Program-made: the position numbers and the translations under genes
Source of the DNA: Puniceicoccus vermicola
GTDB lineage: Bacteria; Verrucomicrobiota; Verrucomicrobiia; Opitutales; Puniceicoccaceae
DNA: 64,000 bases
Direction: 5' to 3'
Assembly (NCBI RefSeq): GCF_014230055.1
Contig: NZ_JACHVA010000082.1
Location: 124,001-188,000, forward strand
The notes under the pieces: model-generated
What the model was told of the DNA's origin: nothing
Database searches by the model: none
The model's input: the letters and a program-made list of their open reading frames with translations, nothing else
Part shown: piece after piece, positions 1 through 8,867 of the stretch
Layout of the letters: every line of letters begins with the position of its first letter
How positions within the stretch are numbered: the stretch's first letter is position 1

Positions 1-46
1 ATTTTTCCATTGGATAGCGGAGGCGAGGGTTGCTAGGATTCTTTCC

Positions 47-703
47 ATGAAAAAAGTAGCAGTCCTTCTCTCTGGCAGTGGGGTTTATGACGGTAGTGAA
101 ATCTACGAGGCGACATTTACTCTGCTGGCGTTGGAAGAGGCCGGGGTGGACGTGACCTGTTGCGCTCCGGATATACCGCAGATGCACGTCATCAATCATG
201 TCACGGGCGATGTTGCGGAAGGCGAGTCGCGCTCTGTGCTTGTCGAGGCGGCTCGGCTGGCTCGCGGAGAGGTGACAGATTTGGCCAAATTGAGTGAGGC
301 GGAGTTTGACGCCCTGATTCTTCCTGGAGGATTTGGGGCCGCCAAGAATCTTTGCGATTTTGCAGTGAAGGGCCCCGACTGTCAGGTCGAGCCGCAGGTT
401 GCGGGGGTCGTTGAAGCGTTCCACGCCGCTGGTAAACCGATCGGGCTCATGTGTATTGCACCCGCGATCGGGGCGGCTCTTTTCGGAGGCAAGGGCATTC
501 GGCTCACGATCGGAAACGACGCCGATACCGCCAGCGGGCTTCAAGCGTTGGGTGCCGAGCATGTCGATTGCCCGGTGGACGAGATTGTCGTGGATGAGAA
601 CAACAAGGTAGTCACGACTCCCGCCTATATGCTCGGGCCGAAGATGGCCGATGTGAAAGCGGGCATTGATAAGCTCGTGGCCAAAGTTTTGGAAATGGCC
701 TGA
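47..703 (+). CDS. elbB: ElbB/ES1-family DJ-1/PfpI-like protein
   Basis: This 218-residue protein belongs to the class I glutamine-amidotransferase-like ES1/ElbB group of the DJ-1/PfpI superfamily. The N-terminus ([20 protein letters not shown]) matches the family opening, followed by [13 protein letters not shown] and then [11 protein letters not shown], where the cysteine sits at the nucleophile-elbow position. ElbB was first linked to isoprenoid synthesis in E. coli; glyoxalase-like activity has been reported for relatives, so the physiological substrate is uncertain. Length is typical. The gene lies 5 bp upstream of trmD and is probably co-transcribed with it. The family assignment is firm; the function is not. 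Confidence 0.88.
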   Translation: MKKVAVLLSGSGVYDGSEIYEATFTLLALEEAGVDVTCCAPDIPQMHVINHVTGDVAEGESRSVLVEAARLARGEVTDLAKLSEAEFDALILPGGFGAAKNLCDFAVKGPDCQVEPQVAGVVEAFHAAGKPIGLMCIAPAIGAALFGGKGIRLTIGNDADTASGLQALGAEHVDCPVDEIVVDENNKVVTTPAYMLGPKMADVKAGIDKLVAKVLEMA

Positions 704-708
704 CGGCG

Positions 709-1374
709 ATGCGCTTCGATGTTTTGACCCTTTTCCCGGCCATGCTGGAAGGTTTTTTGGCCGAGAGTATGGTCGGGAAATCCATCCAGCGAGGTATCGT
801 GGAGGCCGCTGTCCACAATCTGCGTGATTGGACCACGGACAAGCACCAGATAACCGATGACCGCCCCTTCGGGGGAGGTGCAGGAATGGTCATGAAGCCG
901 GAACCGATTTTCTCGGCCATTGAGGAGCTTCGGAGTGAGCAGAGCACCGTCATTTATCTCGCCCCGGATGGAGAACAACTCAGTCACTCTCTGGTCATGG
1001 AACTGGCGGCCAAGCCGCATTTGATCCTCCTGAGTGGCCACTATGAGGGGATCGACGAGCGGGTGCGGGAGAATCTCATCGATCGGGAGATCAGTATTGG
1101 CGACTACGTTCTCACCAATGGAACTCTGCCAGCCGCAGTTTTGATTGACGCAGTGGCCCGGCAACTCCCCGGAGTCCTGGGGGAGGCCCAATCGCTGGAG
1201 CAGGATAGCTTCTCGGACGGATTGTTGGGGCTTCCACAATACACCCGTCCCGCCGAATTTCGCGGGATGAAGATTCCGGAAGTTTTGCTTTCCGGCAATC
1301 ACGCCAAGATCGAGGCTTGGCGGCAAGAGCAGCGAAGAGCGCGGACGGCGAAGCGACGGCCGGATTTGTTGTAG
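709..1374 (+). CDS. trmD: tRNA (guanine-N1)-methyltransferase TrmD
   Basis: TrmD makes m1G37 in tRNAs reading CNN/CGG-type codons, using S-adenosylmethionine through a trefoil-knot SPOUT fold. Seen: N-terminal [22 protein letters not shown] at residues 110-119, the SAM-knot segment [10 protein letters not shown] at 129-138, and [16 protein letters not shown] around 166-181, which contains the catalytic aspartate (D170) and the conserved PxYTRP. At 221 residues it is near the short end for the family but complete. It is next to elbB rather than in the usual rpsP-rimM-trmD-rplS cluster, which is absent here. Confidence 0.96.
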   Translation: MRFDVLTLFPAMLEGFLAESMVGKSIQRGIVEAAVHNLRDWTTDKHQITDDRPFGGGAGMVMKPEPIFSAIEELRSEQSTVIYLAPDGEQLSHSLVMELAAKPHLILLSGHYEGIDERVRENLIDREISIGDYVLTNGTLPAAVLIDAVARQLPGVLGEAQSLEQDSFSDGLLGLPQYTRPAEFRGMKIPEVLLSGNHAKIEAWRQEQRRARTAKRRPDLL

Positions 1375-1593
1375 AGATGGCTGTGGCCATTCCTCTCCCT
1401 GCAAAAAGAAAATAGGTTCCTAACGCGAATCCCATGTGGGGTGGTCGCTTCAGCGCCACCCTTCGCGATTAGAAACGGCTCTCTCCAAGGCGCAGGAGAG
1501 GCGGAGCGGAAGCGCGATAAGCGATTTCGATTAGCCCCCGGCGAGTGCCGGAAGACTCTGCCACATCGCAAGGAAGGGCGATCTTCCTTTCTT

Positions 1594-2613
1594 CTACGGA
1601 GCGATGGTATCGAGAAGGGCTTGGACGCAGTCTATCCGGGTCTTCGGGCTGAGGCCGTGGCCGCCATTGAAGATGAAGCCGGGATCGCCTTTGCGGTTTT
1701 CGAGAATATTGGCAGCGGCCGCCCGGACATATTCGGGATCTGTTTCGAGAAGAATCGGGTCGAGATTTCCCTGGATGGCGATGTTGGGTCCGATAGTGGC
1801 TCGGGCTTGGGAGAGGGAGGTAGCCCAGTCGATCGCGATGGCTTCGGTCCCGACCGTCACTTGATCCGTGAGGCGGTTGGCCGCGCCTCGTGAGAAAAGG
1901 ATCATCGGCTTGTCGCAGGCTTCCTTGATCTTACGGATGGGATCCAGACACCATTCTTCGTAAAACTCGCTGGGACAAAGTGCTGCCCAGGAATCGAATA
2001 GTTGAATTGCATCCGCCCCGGAGGCGCATTGCAGTCGGACGTAGTCGGTACAAGCGGTGGTAATGCCTTTCAAGAGGAGGCGGGCACTGTGCGGGTCGCG
2101 GTAGAGCATTTCGCGCAAGTTGCGGCCTTCGCCGGGAGATCCACCTTCGACGAGGTAGAGCGCGAGTGTCCAGGGCGCTCCGCAGAATCCGAGAAGGGTT
2201 TTCTCTTCGCCCAGCTCTTTTTTCAGCATTTGTAGAGCCTCCCCGACATATTCGAGACGTTCGGCGGCTCCTTCGGGAGTCAGTGAATCCACCTCGATTT
2301 CAGAACGGATCGTCCGCTCCAGTTCGATTCCGCCTTCATCGCGAAAACGATAATCAACCCCGAGGGCTTCGGGGATGACAAGAATGTCACTGAAGAGAAT
2401 GGCCGCGTCGAGCTGGGGGAAACGCTTGAGCGGTTGCAGAGTCACCTCTGTCGCCAATTCGGGTGTGCGGACCATCGTCCGAAAATCGCTCTCTTCTTTC
2501 AACGCACGGTATTCGGGAAGATAGCGTCCAGCCTGTCTCATGAGCCAGACGGGGGGGCGGTCGAGATTGCGACAGGCGAGTGCGTCGAGAAAACGTTTCC
2601 TTGAAGTGGTCAT
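1594..2613 (-). CDS. hemE: Uroporphyrinogen decarboxylase HemE
   Basis: HemE decarboxylates the four acetate side chains of uroporphyrinogen III to give coproporphyrinogen III in the cytoplasm. The 339-residue reading from the ATG at 2613 opens with MTTSRKRFLDALAC and carries RPPVWLMRQAGRYLPEY at residues 19-35, the family's substrate-binding signature; the body includes LFSDILVIPEALG, FCGAPWTLALYLVEG and FNGGHGLSP near the C-terminus. A longer upstream reading exists (to 2733) but adds 40 residues unlike the family. The chosen ATG overlaps the hemF stop as ATGA, so the genes are translationally coupled and supply consecutive pathway steps. Confidence 0.96.
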   Translation of the reverse strand: MTTSRKRFLDALACRNLDRPPVWLMRQAGRYLPEYRALKEESDFRTMVRTPELATEVTLQPLKRFPQLDAAILFSDILVIPEALGVDYRFRDEGGIELERTIRSEIEVDSLTPEGAAERLEYVGEALQMLKKELGEEKTLLGFCGAPWTLALYLVEGGSPGEGRNLREMLYRDPHSARLLLKGITTACTDYVRLQCASGADAIQLFDSWAALCPSEFYEEWCLDPIRKIKEACDKPMILFSRGAANRLTDQVTVGTEAIAIDWATSLSQARATIGPNIAIQGNLDPILLETDPEYVRAAAANILENRKGDPGFIFNGGHGLSPKTRIDCVQALLDTIAP

Positions 2614-3572
2614 GAAGATTGCTCGTTGTTTTCGAGAGGATGGGTCGGCGCGAGCCAGTCCCGTGGTCGTAGATATCGCTCGGTCAATTGTTCTTCTGGG
2701 GAACCGGGTTCGGGCGTCCAATTGTAGGACCAATTGGCTTCGGCGGGAAGCGACATGAGGATCGATTCCGTGCGTCCTCCTGAGGCGAGCCCGAACTTTG
2801 TGCCGCGGTCATGGAGTAGATTGAATTCTACGTAGCGGCCCCGCCGGAGGCGCTGAAATTGTTTCTCTCTTTCGCCGAACGGAGTGGATGCACGCCGATC
2901 CAGAATACGAAAGAAGGACTCGCGGAATCCGTTTCCGACCTCAAGCGAGAAGGCAAAGGTGCGCTCAAATCCCAATTCTGAAAAATCGTCGTAGAAAATA
3001 CCTCCGATCCCTCGGCACTCGTCGCGGTGGGGAAGATAGAAATACTCATCGCACTCCCGCTTGAAGGATCGGTAGAGGCCAGGCTTGGCTTGCTCACAGA
3101 TGTCATGGGCCGCCTGGTGCCATTCCACTGCATCCTCGTCAAAACCATAGCAGGGTGTCAGGTCGAAACCGCCGCCAAACCACCACTGGATCGATTGCTC
3201 TTCCAGAGCCGGGAGGACGAAGAACGCGCGGACGTTCATGTGAGCGGTCGGTGCGTAGGGGTTCTGCGGATGCAAGACTACGGAGACTCCCATCGCCTCG
3301 AACGGTCGCCCGGCAAATTCGGGTCGGCGAGCAGAGGCAGGAGCGGGTAGGGCGTCGCCGCTGACGCGGGAAAAGTTTACGCCTCCCTTTGAGAGGATTT
3401 TGCCGCCTTCTACGGCCCTTGAGATTCCACCTCCGCCGCCGGGGCGTTCCCAGGAATCCTCACGAAGGATATCCGATCCTTCCCGGTTCTCGATCTCCCG
3501 ACATAGGTCATCTTGGAGCTTTTGAAAAGCGGCTTGGACCTGGTCCGGATCGGGCTGTGCGCTTTGGATCAC
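2610..3572 (-). CDS. hemF: Oxygen-dependent coproporphyrinogen III oxidase HemF
   Basis: HemF oxidatively decarboxylates coproporphyrinogen III to protoporphyrinogen IX using O2, which indicates aerobic haem synthesis. The 320-residue protein shows HPQNPYAPTAHMNVRAFF at 101-118 and WWFGGGFDLTPCYGFDEDA at 130-148, the classic HemF blocks. It starts with GTG at 3572, and that codon overlaps the stop of the upstream binding-protein gene as GTGA; its own stop overlaps the hemE start. This makes hemF the middle member of a tightly coupled leftward operon. Length and motifs are normal. Confidence 0.96.
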   Translation of the reverse strand: MIQSAQPDPDQVQAAFQKLQDDLCREIENREGSDILREDSWERPGGGGGISRAVEGGKILSKGGVNFSRVSGDALPAPASARRPEFAGRPFEAMGVSVVLHPQNPYAPTAHMNVRAFFVLPALEEQSIQWWFGGGFDLTPCYGFDEDAVEWHQAAHDICEQAKPGLYRSFKRECDEYFYLPHRDECRGIGGIFYDDFSELGFERTFAFSLEVGNGFRESFFRILDRRASTPFGEREKQFQRLRRGRYVEFNLLHDRGTKFGLASGGRTESILMSLPAEANWSYNWTPEPGSPEEQLTERYLRPRDWLAPTHPLENNEQSS

Positions 3573-4441
3573 TCTGCGATCGGGAGATCTGCCGCGAGCT
3601 GGCGTCTGCGTGAGTTCAGAATCGGGAAAAACCCTTCGCTCTGGAGGATCTCTGCAACCGAATCGGAGAGCAGGAATTCGAGGTAGGGAGCGAGGAACCG
3701 GTATTGGCTTCGCGGGACACAGACGTAATAAGCGAGGGCCAACGGGTAATCCCCGTAGTTCACATTCTCGAGGGTCGGGCCGAACGAGACGCCGCCGTCT
3801 TCAGCTTCGATGCGGAGAGCTTTCAGCTCGGTGGAAAGGGGCAGGGTGTCGATGACCCCGATCGCTCCGTCATTATTGCTGACGAAGGATTCCAGTTGAA
3901 TGGAAGAGTCGTATTCTTGGATGCCGGAGCGGATAGGTTCCCTGTCGAGGAACCGGGCGCTGAACAAGTCGAGGACGGGGCTCGTTCCGGGGTTGGCGTA
4001 GGCAGCCTGAATGTTCCGGTTCTGCCAAGCGCCGGAAAGGCCGAGGTCCGACCACCGGGCAATCGCGTTTTCGGTCAGAGATCCATAAATCCCGCCAATC
4101 TGTTGCCGTGTCAGGGACTTCAGCGGATTCTTCCGATTGACGACAACGGCTCCAATTTGAAACGCGAAGGGCAGGACGGGGAAGTCTAGCTCCGTCGGAT
4201 CCTGATGGGGCATGGCGACCAGAATCAGGTCGGCCTCTCCTTCGTAGAAATCGCGAAATGCGAGAAGACTGCCACCCAGTTGGATTTCGAGCTGGTCGCC
4301 TTCTTCGCTCGCGAAAGCTTCGAGAGCTTCGACGAGAGCGGGCGGAATGTAGTCGGACCCTTCGATGCGGACGACCCGCGCTTGAAGTACGGAACTGAGT
4401 GCAAGAGTCAGGAGAAGAATTTGGGGGAGAATGCCTTTCAT
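3569..4441 (-). CDS. PstS-like periplasmic solute-binding protein
   Basis: A 290-residue exported protein of the phosphate-binding (PBP-like type 2) family. From the ATG at 4441 it begins MKGILPQILLLTLALSSVLQA, a signal peptide. The mature part has IEGSDYIPPALVEALEAF, GGSLLAFRDFYEGEADL and QIGAVVVNRKNPLKSLTRQQIGGIYGS, the layout of PstS-type proteins. Phosphate is the usual ligand, but no pst transport genes are nearby, so this may be a stand-alone sensor or scavenging protein. A start 14 codons upstream (4483) is possible but would overlap the regulator gene and displace the signal peptide. It sits between the NtrC-type regulator and hemF. Confidence 0.82.
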   Translation of the reverse strand: MKGILPQILLLTLALSSVLQARVVRIEGSDYIPPALVEALEAFASEEGDQLEIQLGGSLLAFRDFYEGEADLILVAMPHQDPTELDFPVLPFAFQIGAVVVNRKNPLKSLTRQQIGGIYGSLTENAIARWSDLGLSGAWQNRNIQAAYANPGTSPVLDLFSARFLDREPIRSGIQEYDSSIQLESFVSNNDGAIGVIDTLPLSTELKALRIEAEDGGVSFGPTLENVNYGDYPLALAYYVCVPRSQYRFLAPYLEFLLSDSVAEILQSEGFFPILNSRRRQLAADLPIAE

Positions 4442-4451
4442 GAGTGAGAGA

Positions 4452-5816
4452 TTAAGATTCGAGGAGTTCGGGCCAGCGTGCAAGTTTGCGGTGGAGAGTA
4501 CGGCGACTCATTCCGAGGAGGTCCGCAGCTTTCGTCTTGTTGTTGCCGGTTTGCAGAAGGGCGTTCCGCAGCAAGCGCTTTTCATTCTCCTCGACGGAGA
4601 GAGGGTTGGCCGCGAGTGTTTTGGAATTGCTCGTCGGAGTTTGTTGTTCGCCGAAGAATTTGCTGTCGAGATCGTACTCAGTGACCCGACTGCCCCGTTT
4701 GAGAATGACCGTATTTTCGCAAAAGTTGCGCAGTTCCCGGATGTTCCCCGGCCAGCTATATTTCTGGAGGACCGAGAGTGCTTCGGGAGAAAAGGTGACG
4801 GGCGGGACTCCGTTTTCGCGGCTGAAGTTAGCGACATAGTGCTCAAGCAGGAGCGATATGTCGCCTTCACGCTGGCGGAGTGGAGGGAGATCGACCGTGA
4901 CGACGTTGAGCCGATAGAGGAGGTCTTCGCGGAAATCGCCTTTGCGCGCCATCGCCTCGAGGTCGCGATTGGTGGCACATACGAGGCGAACATCGACTTG
5001 CACAGGTTTGACGCTACCGAGTCGCTCAAAGGAGCGGGTTTCCAGAAAGCGGAGGAGCTTGATCTGGGTTGATGGATCGATCTCGCCAATTTCATCGAGA
5101 AAGAGGGTTCCGGAATCGGCAGCCTCGAAGCGGCCAATCCTTCGCTCGGTCGCACCGGTGAAGGCCCCTTTCTCGTGGCCGAAGAGTTCGCTTTCCAGAA
5201 GGTTTGAGGCCAGAGCGGCGCAATGCACGGCGACAAAGGGCCGGCGGCTGCGTTCGCTGTTCTGGTGAATGGCCTGGGCGATCAGCTCTTTCCCGGTACC
5301 GGTTTCTCCCTCGATGAGGACAGTCGCCTTGGAGGGGGCTACCAAGCGAACGGTTTCGAGGACGTTTTGAAGATTCGGTGAATTTCCGAGAATCTCGTCG
5401 AACTGGAATTTTTTGTCGAGGCGCTGATGGAGGTTCTGGTTTTCCTCCTGGAGGCGTTCGGACTGGAGAGCCCGTTCGATCAGGAGTTCGAGTTTTTCAA
5501 GACTGACAGGCTTCGTTAGGAAATCGTAGGCACCCCGCTTCATGGCTTCGACGGCAGTTTCGACGTTGCCGTAGGCGGTCATCATGATGCAGACGGGACG
5601 GGGGGAGAGCTTGAGAGTTCGCTCGATCACCGACATCCCCGATTTGCCAGCCATGCGCAGGTCGGTGAGGACGACATCAAATCGATCACTCTCGATGTGG
5701 TTGAAGGCCTCTCTGGCATTGTTGGCCGTTGTGATCTCGTAGCGATCCTCCAGGGCAGCCTCCAAGCCCTCGAGCGTATGAGGCTCGTCATCAACAATTA
5801 ATATGGAAGCGGGCAT
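4452..5816 (-). CDS. NtrC-family sigma-54-dependent response regulator
   Basis: A complete 454-residue bacterial enhancer-binding protein. The receiver domain (1-115) has the acidic pair at D9-D10, the phospho-acceptor D52 in DVVLTDLRM and K101 in FLTKP. A short coiled linker (about 106-135) leads to an AAA+ domain with Walker A GETGTGKE at 169-176, the sigma-54 contact loop GAFTGA at 216-221 and Walker B GTLFLDEI at 235-242. The C-terminus has a Fis-type helix-turn-helix (KTKAADLLGMSRRTLHRKL). It should activate sigma-54 promoters after phosphorylation. No histidine kinase is adjacent; the target genes are unknown. It ends 10 bp before the PstS-like gene. Confidence 0.93.
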   Translation of the reverse strand: MPASILIVDDEPHTLEGLEAALEDRYEITTANNAREAFNHIESDRFDVVLTDLRMAGKSGMSVIERTLKLSPRPVCIMMTAYGNVETAVEAMKRGAYDFLTKPVSLEKLELLIERALQSERLQEENQNLHQRLDKKFQFDEILGNSPNLQNVLETVRLVAPSKATVLIEGETGTGKELIAQAIHQNSERSRRPFVAVHCAALASNLLESELFGHEKGAFTGATERRIGRFEAADSGTLFLDEIGEIDPSTQIKLLRFLETRSFERLGSVKPVQVDVRLVCATNRDLEAMARKGDFREDLLYRLNVVTVDLPPLRQREGDISLLLEHYVANFSRENGVPPVTFSPEALSVLQKYSWPGNIRELRNFCENTVILKRGSRVTEYDLDSKFFGEQQTPTSNSKTLAANPLSVEENEKRLLRNALLQTGNNKTKAADLLGMSRRTLHRKLARWPELLES

Positions 5817-5918
5817 TGTCGTCTGAGGATGGATGGTGGCGGCAGGAGGGCAAGAAATTCTTTGCCTCTCCGCAGCGGATTCAGCTGGCTATCTCCCGGA
5901 CTCGGCACGGGAGTCCGT

Positions 5919-7223
5919 TCAGTTGCTGAGTACTTTTTCGACAAATTCCTGAGGCACTTCGGCGATCGAGGCGATGACCGCCGTGTCCCCATCTACCAGA
6001 TCCGAGAGGGCCAGCAAGTAAGAGCTGCGGCAGGCGTCGAGAGTTTCGAAGAGGCTGATGTTTTCCGAACGGGCTTTCGGGGAAACTGCCGATTCGTCCT
6101 CATTCATGGCCTCGAGGACATCGCGCGCTGATAGCGGTCGACCGGAATAGTTTTGCTGAAGGCGGAAGAGGACCTTGCGGAGCTCGGTGAAGTTACCGGG
6201 CCAATCCCGCCCCCGAAGGAGATTGATGGCGTCAGCGTCCCAACTCAGAGAGTCGCCATCCTCGGTCTCGGCGGCGCGGGCAGCGGCTTCGATGTCGTCC
6301 GGGCAGTCGCTCAATAGAGGGACGTGAAGCTCAGAACCTCCCATCGAGAGGTAGAGTTCGTCGCTCAAAACACCTTCCTGGTAGAGGGTTTCCACGTCGG
6401 AGCCGATCATGAAAATGAAACGAAAGTGTCCCTCCCAGTGGTCGCTAAACGTCCCTTTGCGGGATCCTCGCGCCAATTGTTTTTGCTGGCCTGGATCGAG
6501 TCGCTCGGTCTCTGGGATGGAAATCACAAAGCTCTCGAGCTTCTTTTCTCCGGCTTCCCGAGCGATTTGTTCCAGCAATTCGAGAGAGAAATCGTTGGGT
6601 TCGATGATCCGGCTGTCCGCCGTCTCGGGGTTTAGCCAACTGAAGAAGTCTTCGGCGATGGCGCGGGTAGGGGTGCCGCGCGGGGTGACGATGCAAAGGT
6701 TTTGGCGCCGGTTCCGCATGCGGTAGATCGATTCGGCAAAGGCATGGCTCGCATCCGATTGGCAGGGGAGTGCCTTGAAGGGAAAACCGAGATCGTTGGC
6801 ATCTCCCGGTTTTTCAACCGTTTCACTACTAGCCTTTTTCGTCTTGGACTTCCCTTCGGCGATCAACTTTGCCGCATTTTTGAGGAGCGAAAAGACGCTG
6901 AGAGGCTTCTCGTAGAGGCCGACGATGCCTTCGGATTCCATTTTTTCACGGTCCTTGGATTCCAGGAATCCAGAAACCATGATGATCGGGAGCTCTGTTT
7001 TGATCGCCTTGATCTTCTTGGCCAGTTCGAATCCGTTGAGCCCTGGCATCCGCAAATCGGTTACAACGAGACTAAAGTCCATCGAGCGTACCAGTTCCTC
7101 GACCTTCGTGGGCTCGCCGGTCATTTCCACATCGTAGGAAGCCTGAGAAAAAACGTCGGTCAGCAGAGAGGCGAAATCGAGATCGTCGTCAACAATGAGA
7201 ATGCGGGGAGCTTCTTTTTCCAT
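5919..7223 (-). CDS. Response regulator with degenerate sigma-54 activator module
   Basis: A 434-residue protein laid out like its neighbour (4452-5816) but with a worn-out output part. The receiver domain is intact: D13-D15, acceptor D56 in LVVTDLRMPG and K106 in LYEKPLS. In the AAA+-like region the place of the Walker A loop reads IVTPRGTPTRAIAE, without the GxxGxGK pattern; no GAFTGA loop is present, while a relic of the conserved WPGNIRELRN motif survives as WPGNFTELRK. The C-terminal segment resembles a Fis domain in position but lacks a recognisable recognition helix. It is open throughout, so it may be a functional partner rather than a pseudogene. It lies 102 bp upstream of the intact regulator. 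Confidence 0.78.
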   Translation of the reverse strand: MEKEAPRILIVDDDLDFASLLTDVFSQASYDVEMTGEPTKVEELVRSMDFSLVVTDLRMPGLNGFELAKKIKAIKTELPIIMVSGFLESKDREKMESEGIVGLYEKPLSVFSLLKNAAKLIAEGKSKTKKASSETVEKPGDANDLGFPFKALPCQSDASHAFAESIYRMRNRRQNLCIVTPRGTPTRAIAEDFFSWLNPETADSRIIEPNDFSLELLEQIAREAGEKKLESFVISIPETERLDPGQQKQLARGSRKGTFSDHWEGHFRFIFMIGSDVETLYQEGVLSDELYLSMGGSELHVPLLSDCPDDIEAAARAAETEDGDSLSWDADAINLLRGRDWPGNFTELRKVLFRLQQNYSGRPLSARDVLEAMNEDESAVSPKARSENISLFETLDACRSSYLLALSDLVDGDTAVIASIAEVPQEFVEKVLSN

Positions 7224-7236
7224 GGAGGTCTAAGGA

Positions 7237-7755
7237 CTAGTGGTCGTTTTCGCTGTCGGCCGAATCGGTTTGCGAGATGCGGTCAATGGCTTCGGTTACG
7301 CACTGGATCGAAGCCCCGTACCAGATGATGGGCTTGTCCGCGGCCTTTTCCCAATATTCGACGACGGGGCGACTCGGGTAGTAGGCGGTGGCCACGAGAT
7401 AATAGTCACCCACTAGATCAAAGGGGATCGTCCAAGTGGCCCAGCAGACATCCGGGTCGTTCATGGCATTGCCGAGGGGGCGCAGCTTATAATTGCTCAG
7501 AGCAATCAGCCCGATCTTGGATTCCTTGACCACGAAGTTGATGTAGTCCTTCTCATCGAGCTTCTTGAGATCGTAGATGAGAATGTTGAGGACGGAAATC
7601 TGTCGCGGATTGCCTCCGTCGATTGCGTCTAGAAGCCGTTCGTTGGCCTCGTCGATGTCCTCCTCGTTGACTAGGCCGTATTCGTTCAGGGTATTGGCGA
7701 GAAAACGGTTGCTGCGCAGAACGAGGGCTTTGTGTTCTTTGCTAATCGCGGGCAT
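7237..7755 (-). CDS. Conserved hypothetical protein (172 aa)
   Basis: Soluble 172-residue protein, not recognised. The N-terminal third (MPAISKEHKALVLRSNRF, then LVNEEDIDEANERLLDAI) looks helical and the C-terminal part (VGDYYLVATAYYPSRPVVEYWEK) looks beta-rich. There is no signal peptide or membrane segment. It ends 13 bp upstream of the degenerate response regulator and is probably the first gene of that leftward array, so a link to the signalling pair is possible but unproven. Confidence 0.7.
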   Translation of the reverse strand: MPAISKEHKALVLRSNRFLANTLNEYGLVNEEDIDEANERLLDAIDGGNPRQISVLNILIYDLKKLDEKDYINFVVKESKIGLIALSNYKLRPLGNAMNDPDVCWATWTIPFDLVGDYYLVATAYYPSRPVVEYWEKAADKPIIWYGASIQCVTEAIDRISQTDSADSENDH

Positions 7756-7903
7756 GTGATGTCAAGCTAGTCGGGGTTTCGCAGGGTTCAATCCAAAAGC
7801 GAGGGTGAGCCGTGTCCGCAATGCCAGTTCTTCCGCCGTGGTGAGGCGCGGTTCATGGGCAAAGTGAGCGATCCGGTCGGGAGAGAAGGTGTCGACCGGA
7901 GGT

Positions 7904-8236
7904 TTATCCCTTCGTCCGATCAATGTGGCCCAGATCGCGCCCTGGAGCAAGGAGGTCGCGGACTCGCTTTTTAAGTTCTTTGATTTCGGGGAATCCACCT
8001 TCTTCGCCGCGGTCCCAGAGAACGGTTTCGCCGGAAACAACCCTAAATACCCCGGAAGAATCGCTGGGGCTGAGGGTGACTCCGGCCAAATCCTCCTCGA
8101 AGGTGCTGAGAAGTTCCTGCCCCATCCATGCAGAGCGGAGCAGCCACTTGCAGCCGGGGCAGTAGGTAATGACGATCAGGGGTTTGGTGGTTTCTGGCAC
8201 AGGGTTTGAAGAAATGGTCCTTTCCCCGGGGCGCAA
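7904..8236 (-). CDS. Rdx family (SelT/SelW/SelH-like) thioredoxin-fold protein
   Basis: A 110-residue protein of the Rdx selenoprotein-like family with a redox motif C26-P-G-C29 (ITYCPGCKWLLRSAWMGQELL), i.e. a cysteine-for-selenocysteine form. The following GVFRV, LWDRGEEGGFPEIKELKKRVRDLL and a GRDLGHIDR tail match bacterial members. The fold is thioredoxin-like and the role is probably thiol redox, but the partner is not known. The exact start is uncertain, since several residues before IVITYC are dispensable for the family. Confidence 0.82.
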   Translation of the reverse strand: MRPGERTISSNPVPETTKPLIVITYCPGCKWLLRSAWMGQELLSTFEEDLAGVTLSPSDSSGVFRVVSGETVLWDRGEEGGFPEIKELKKRVRDLLAPGRDLGHIDRTKG

Positions 8237-8369
8237 CGCGAAAGTCGCTTACTTTGGGGTGGAGAAGTGACTCACTCCTTGGGCCTCCTGTGGGGAAGAA
8301 TGACTGAATTCGCAAATCCGATGATTTTTGGATTCGCCCGATCGGGATTGGGTCTTTACGAAGAGGATC

Positions 8370-8798
8370 ATGAAAATCTCTCTCGGAACGGATCACGCGG
8401 GCTACACTCACAAGGAAGCAGTCAAGAAGCACTTGGAAGAGGCGGGCTACGAGGTTCTTGATTTTGGAACCAATTCAGTCGAAGCTGTCGACTACCCGGA
8501 TTTCATTCGCCCGGCTGCGGAAGCAGTTCCCGCCGGCAAAGCCGATCGGGCCATCGTTTTTGGTGGAAGCGGAAACGGGGAAGCGATCACTGCGAATAAA
8601 GTGAAAGGAATTCGCTGTGCGCTTTGCTGGAATATTGAGACCGGTGAGCTGGCCAAGCAGCACAACGACGCCAATTGCCTATCCTTTGGTGCTCGCCAAA
8701 CTCCGGTGGATGAAGTTTTGAAGATTATCGACGCTTGGCTCGCGGCAAAATTCGAAGGCGGACGCCACGAGCGGCGCATCCAAAAGATTGAGAACTGA
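8370..8798 (+). CDS. rpiB: Ribose-5-phosphate isomerase B, Glu-type
   Basis: RpiB interconverts ribose 5-phosphate and ribulose 5-phosphate in the pentose phosphate pathway. The 142-residue protein from the ATG at 8370 (preceded by AGAGGA) begins MKISLGTDHAGYTHKEAVKKH, with GTDHAG typical. The active-site loop reads FGGSGNGEAITANKVKGIR instead of the cysteine-containing CGTGIGMSI form. This is the Mycobacterium-type variant, where a glutamate replaces the catalytic cysteine. Similar LacA/RpiB proteins act on other phosphosugars, so allose or galactose phosphates remain possible substrates. Confidence 0.9.
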   Translation: MKISLGTDHAGYTHKEAVKKHLEEAGYEVLDFGTNSVEAVDYPDFIRPAAEAVPAGKADRAIVFGGSGNGEAITANKVKGIRCALCWNIETGELAKQHNDANCLSFGARQTPVDEVLKIIDAWLAAKFEGGRHERRIQKIEN

Positions 8799-8867
8799 CC
8801 CCCGGCGGGCCGGACGATTTTCGTTCCGGTTTTGACACCGAGGGAACATCAGGCTTTGTAACCCATT

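Noticed and set aside
7762-8040. 92-residue minus-strand frame next to the Rdx gene
   Set aside because: Overlaps the Rdx gene in another frame and has no conserved motif.
8043-8432. 129-residue minus-strand frame before the Rdx gene
   Set aside because: It covers the rpiB 5' region and overlaps the Rdx gene in another frame; no conserved features.
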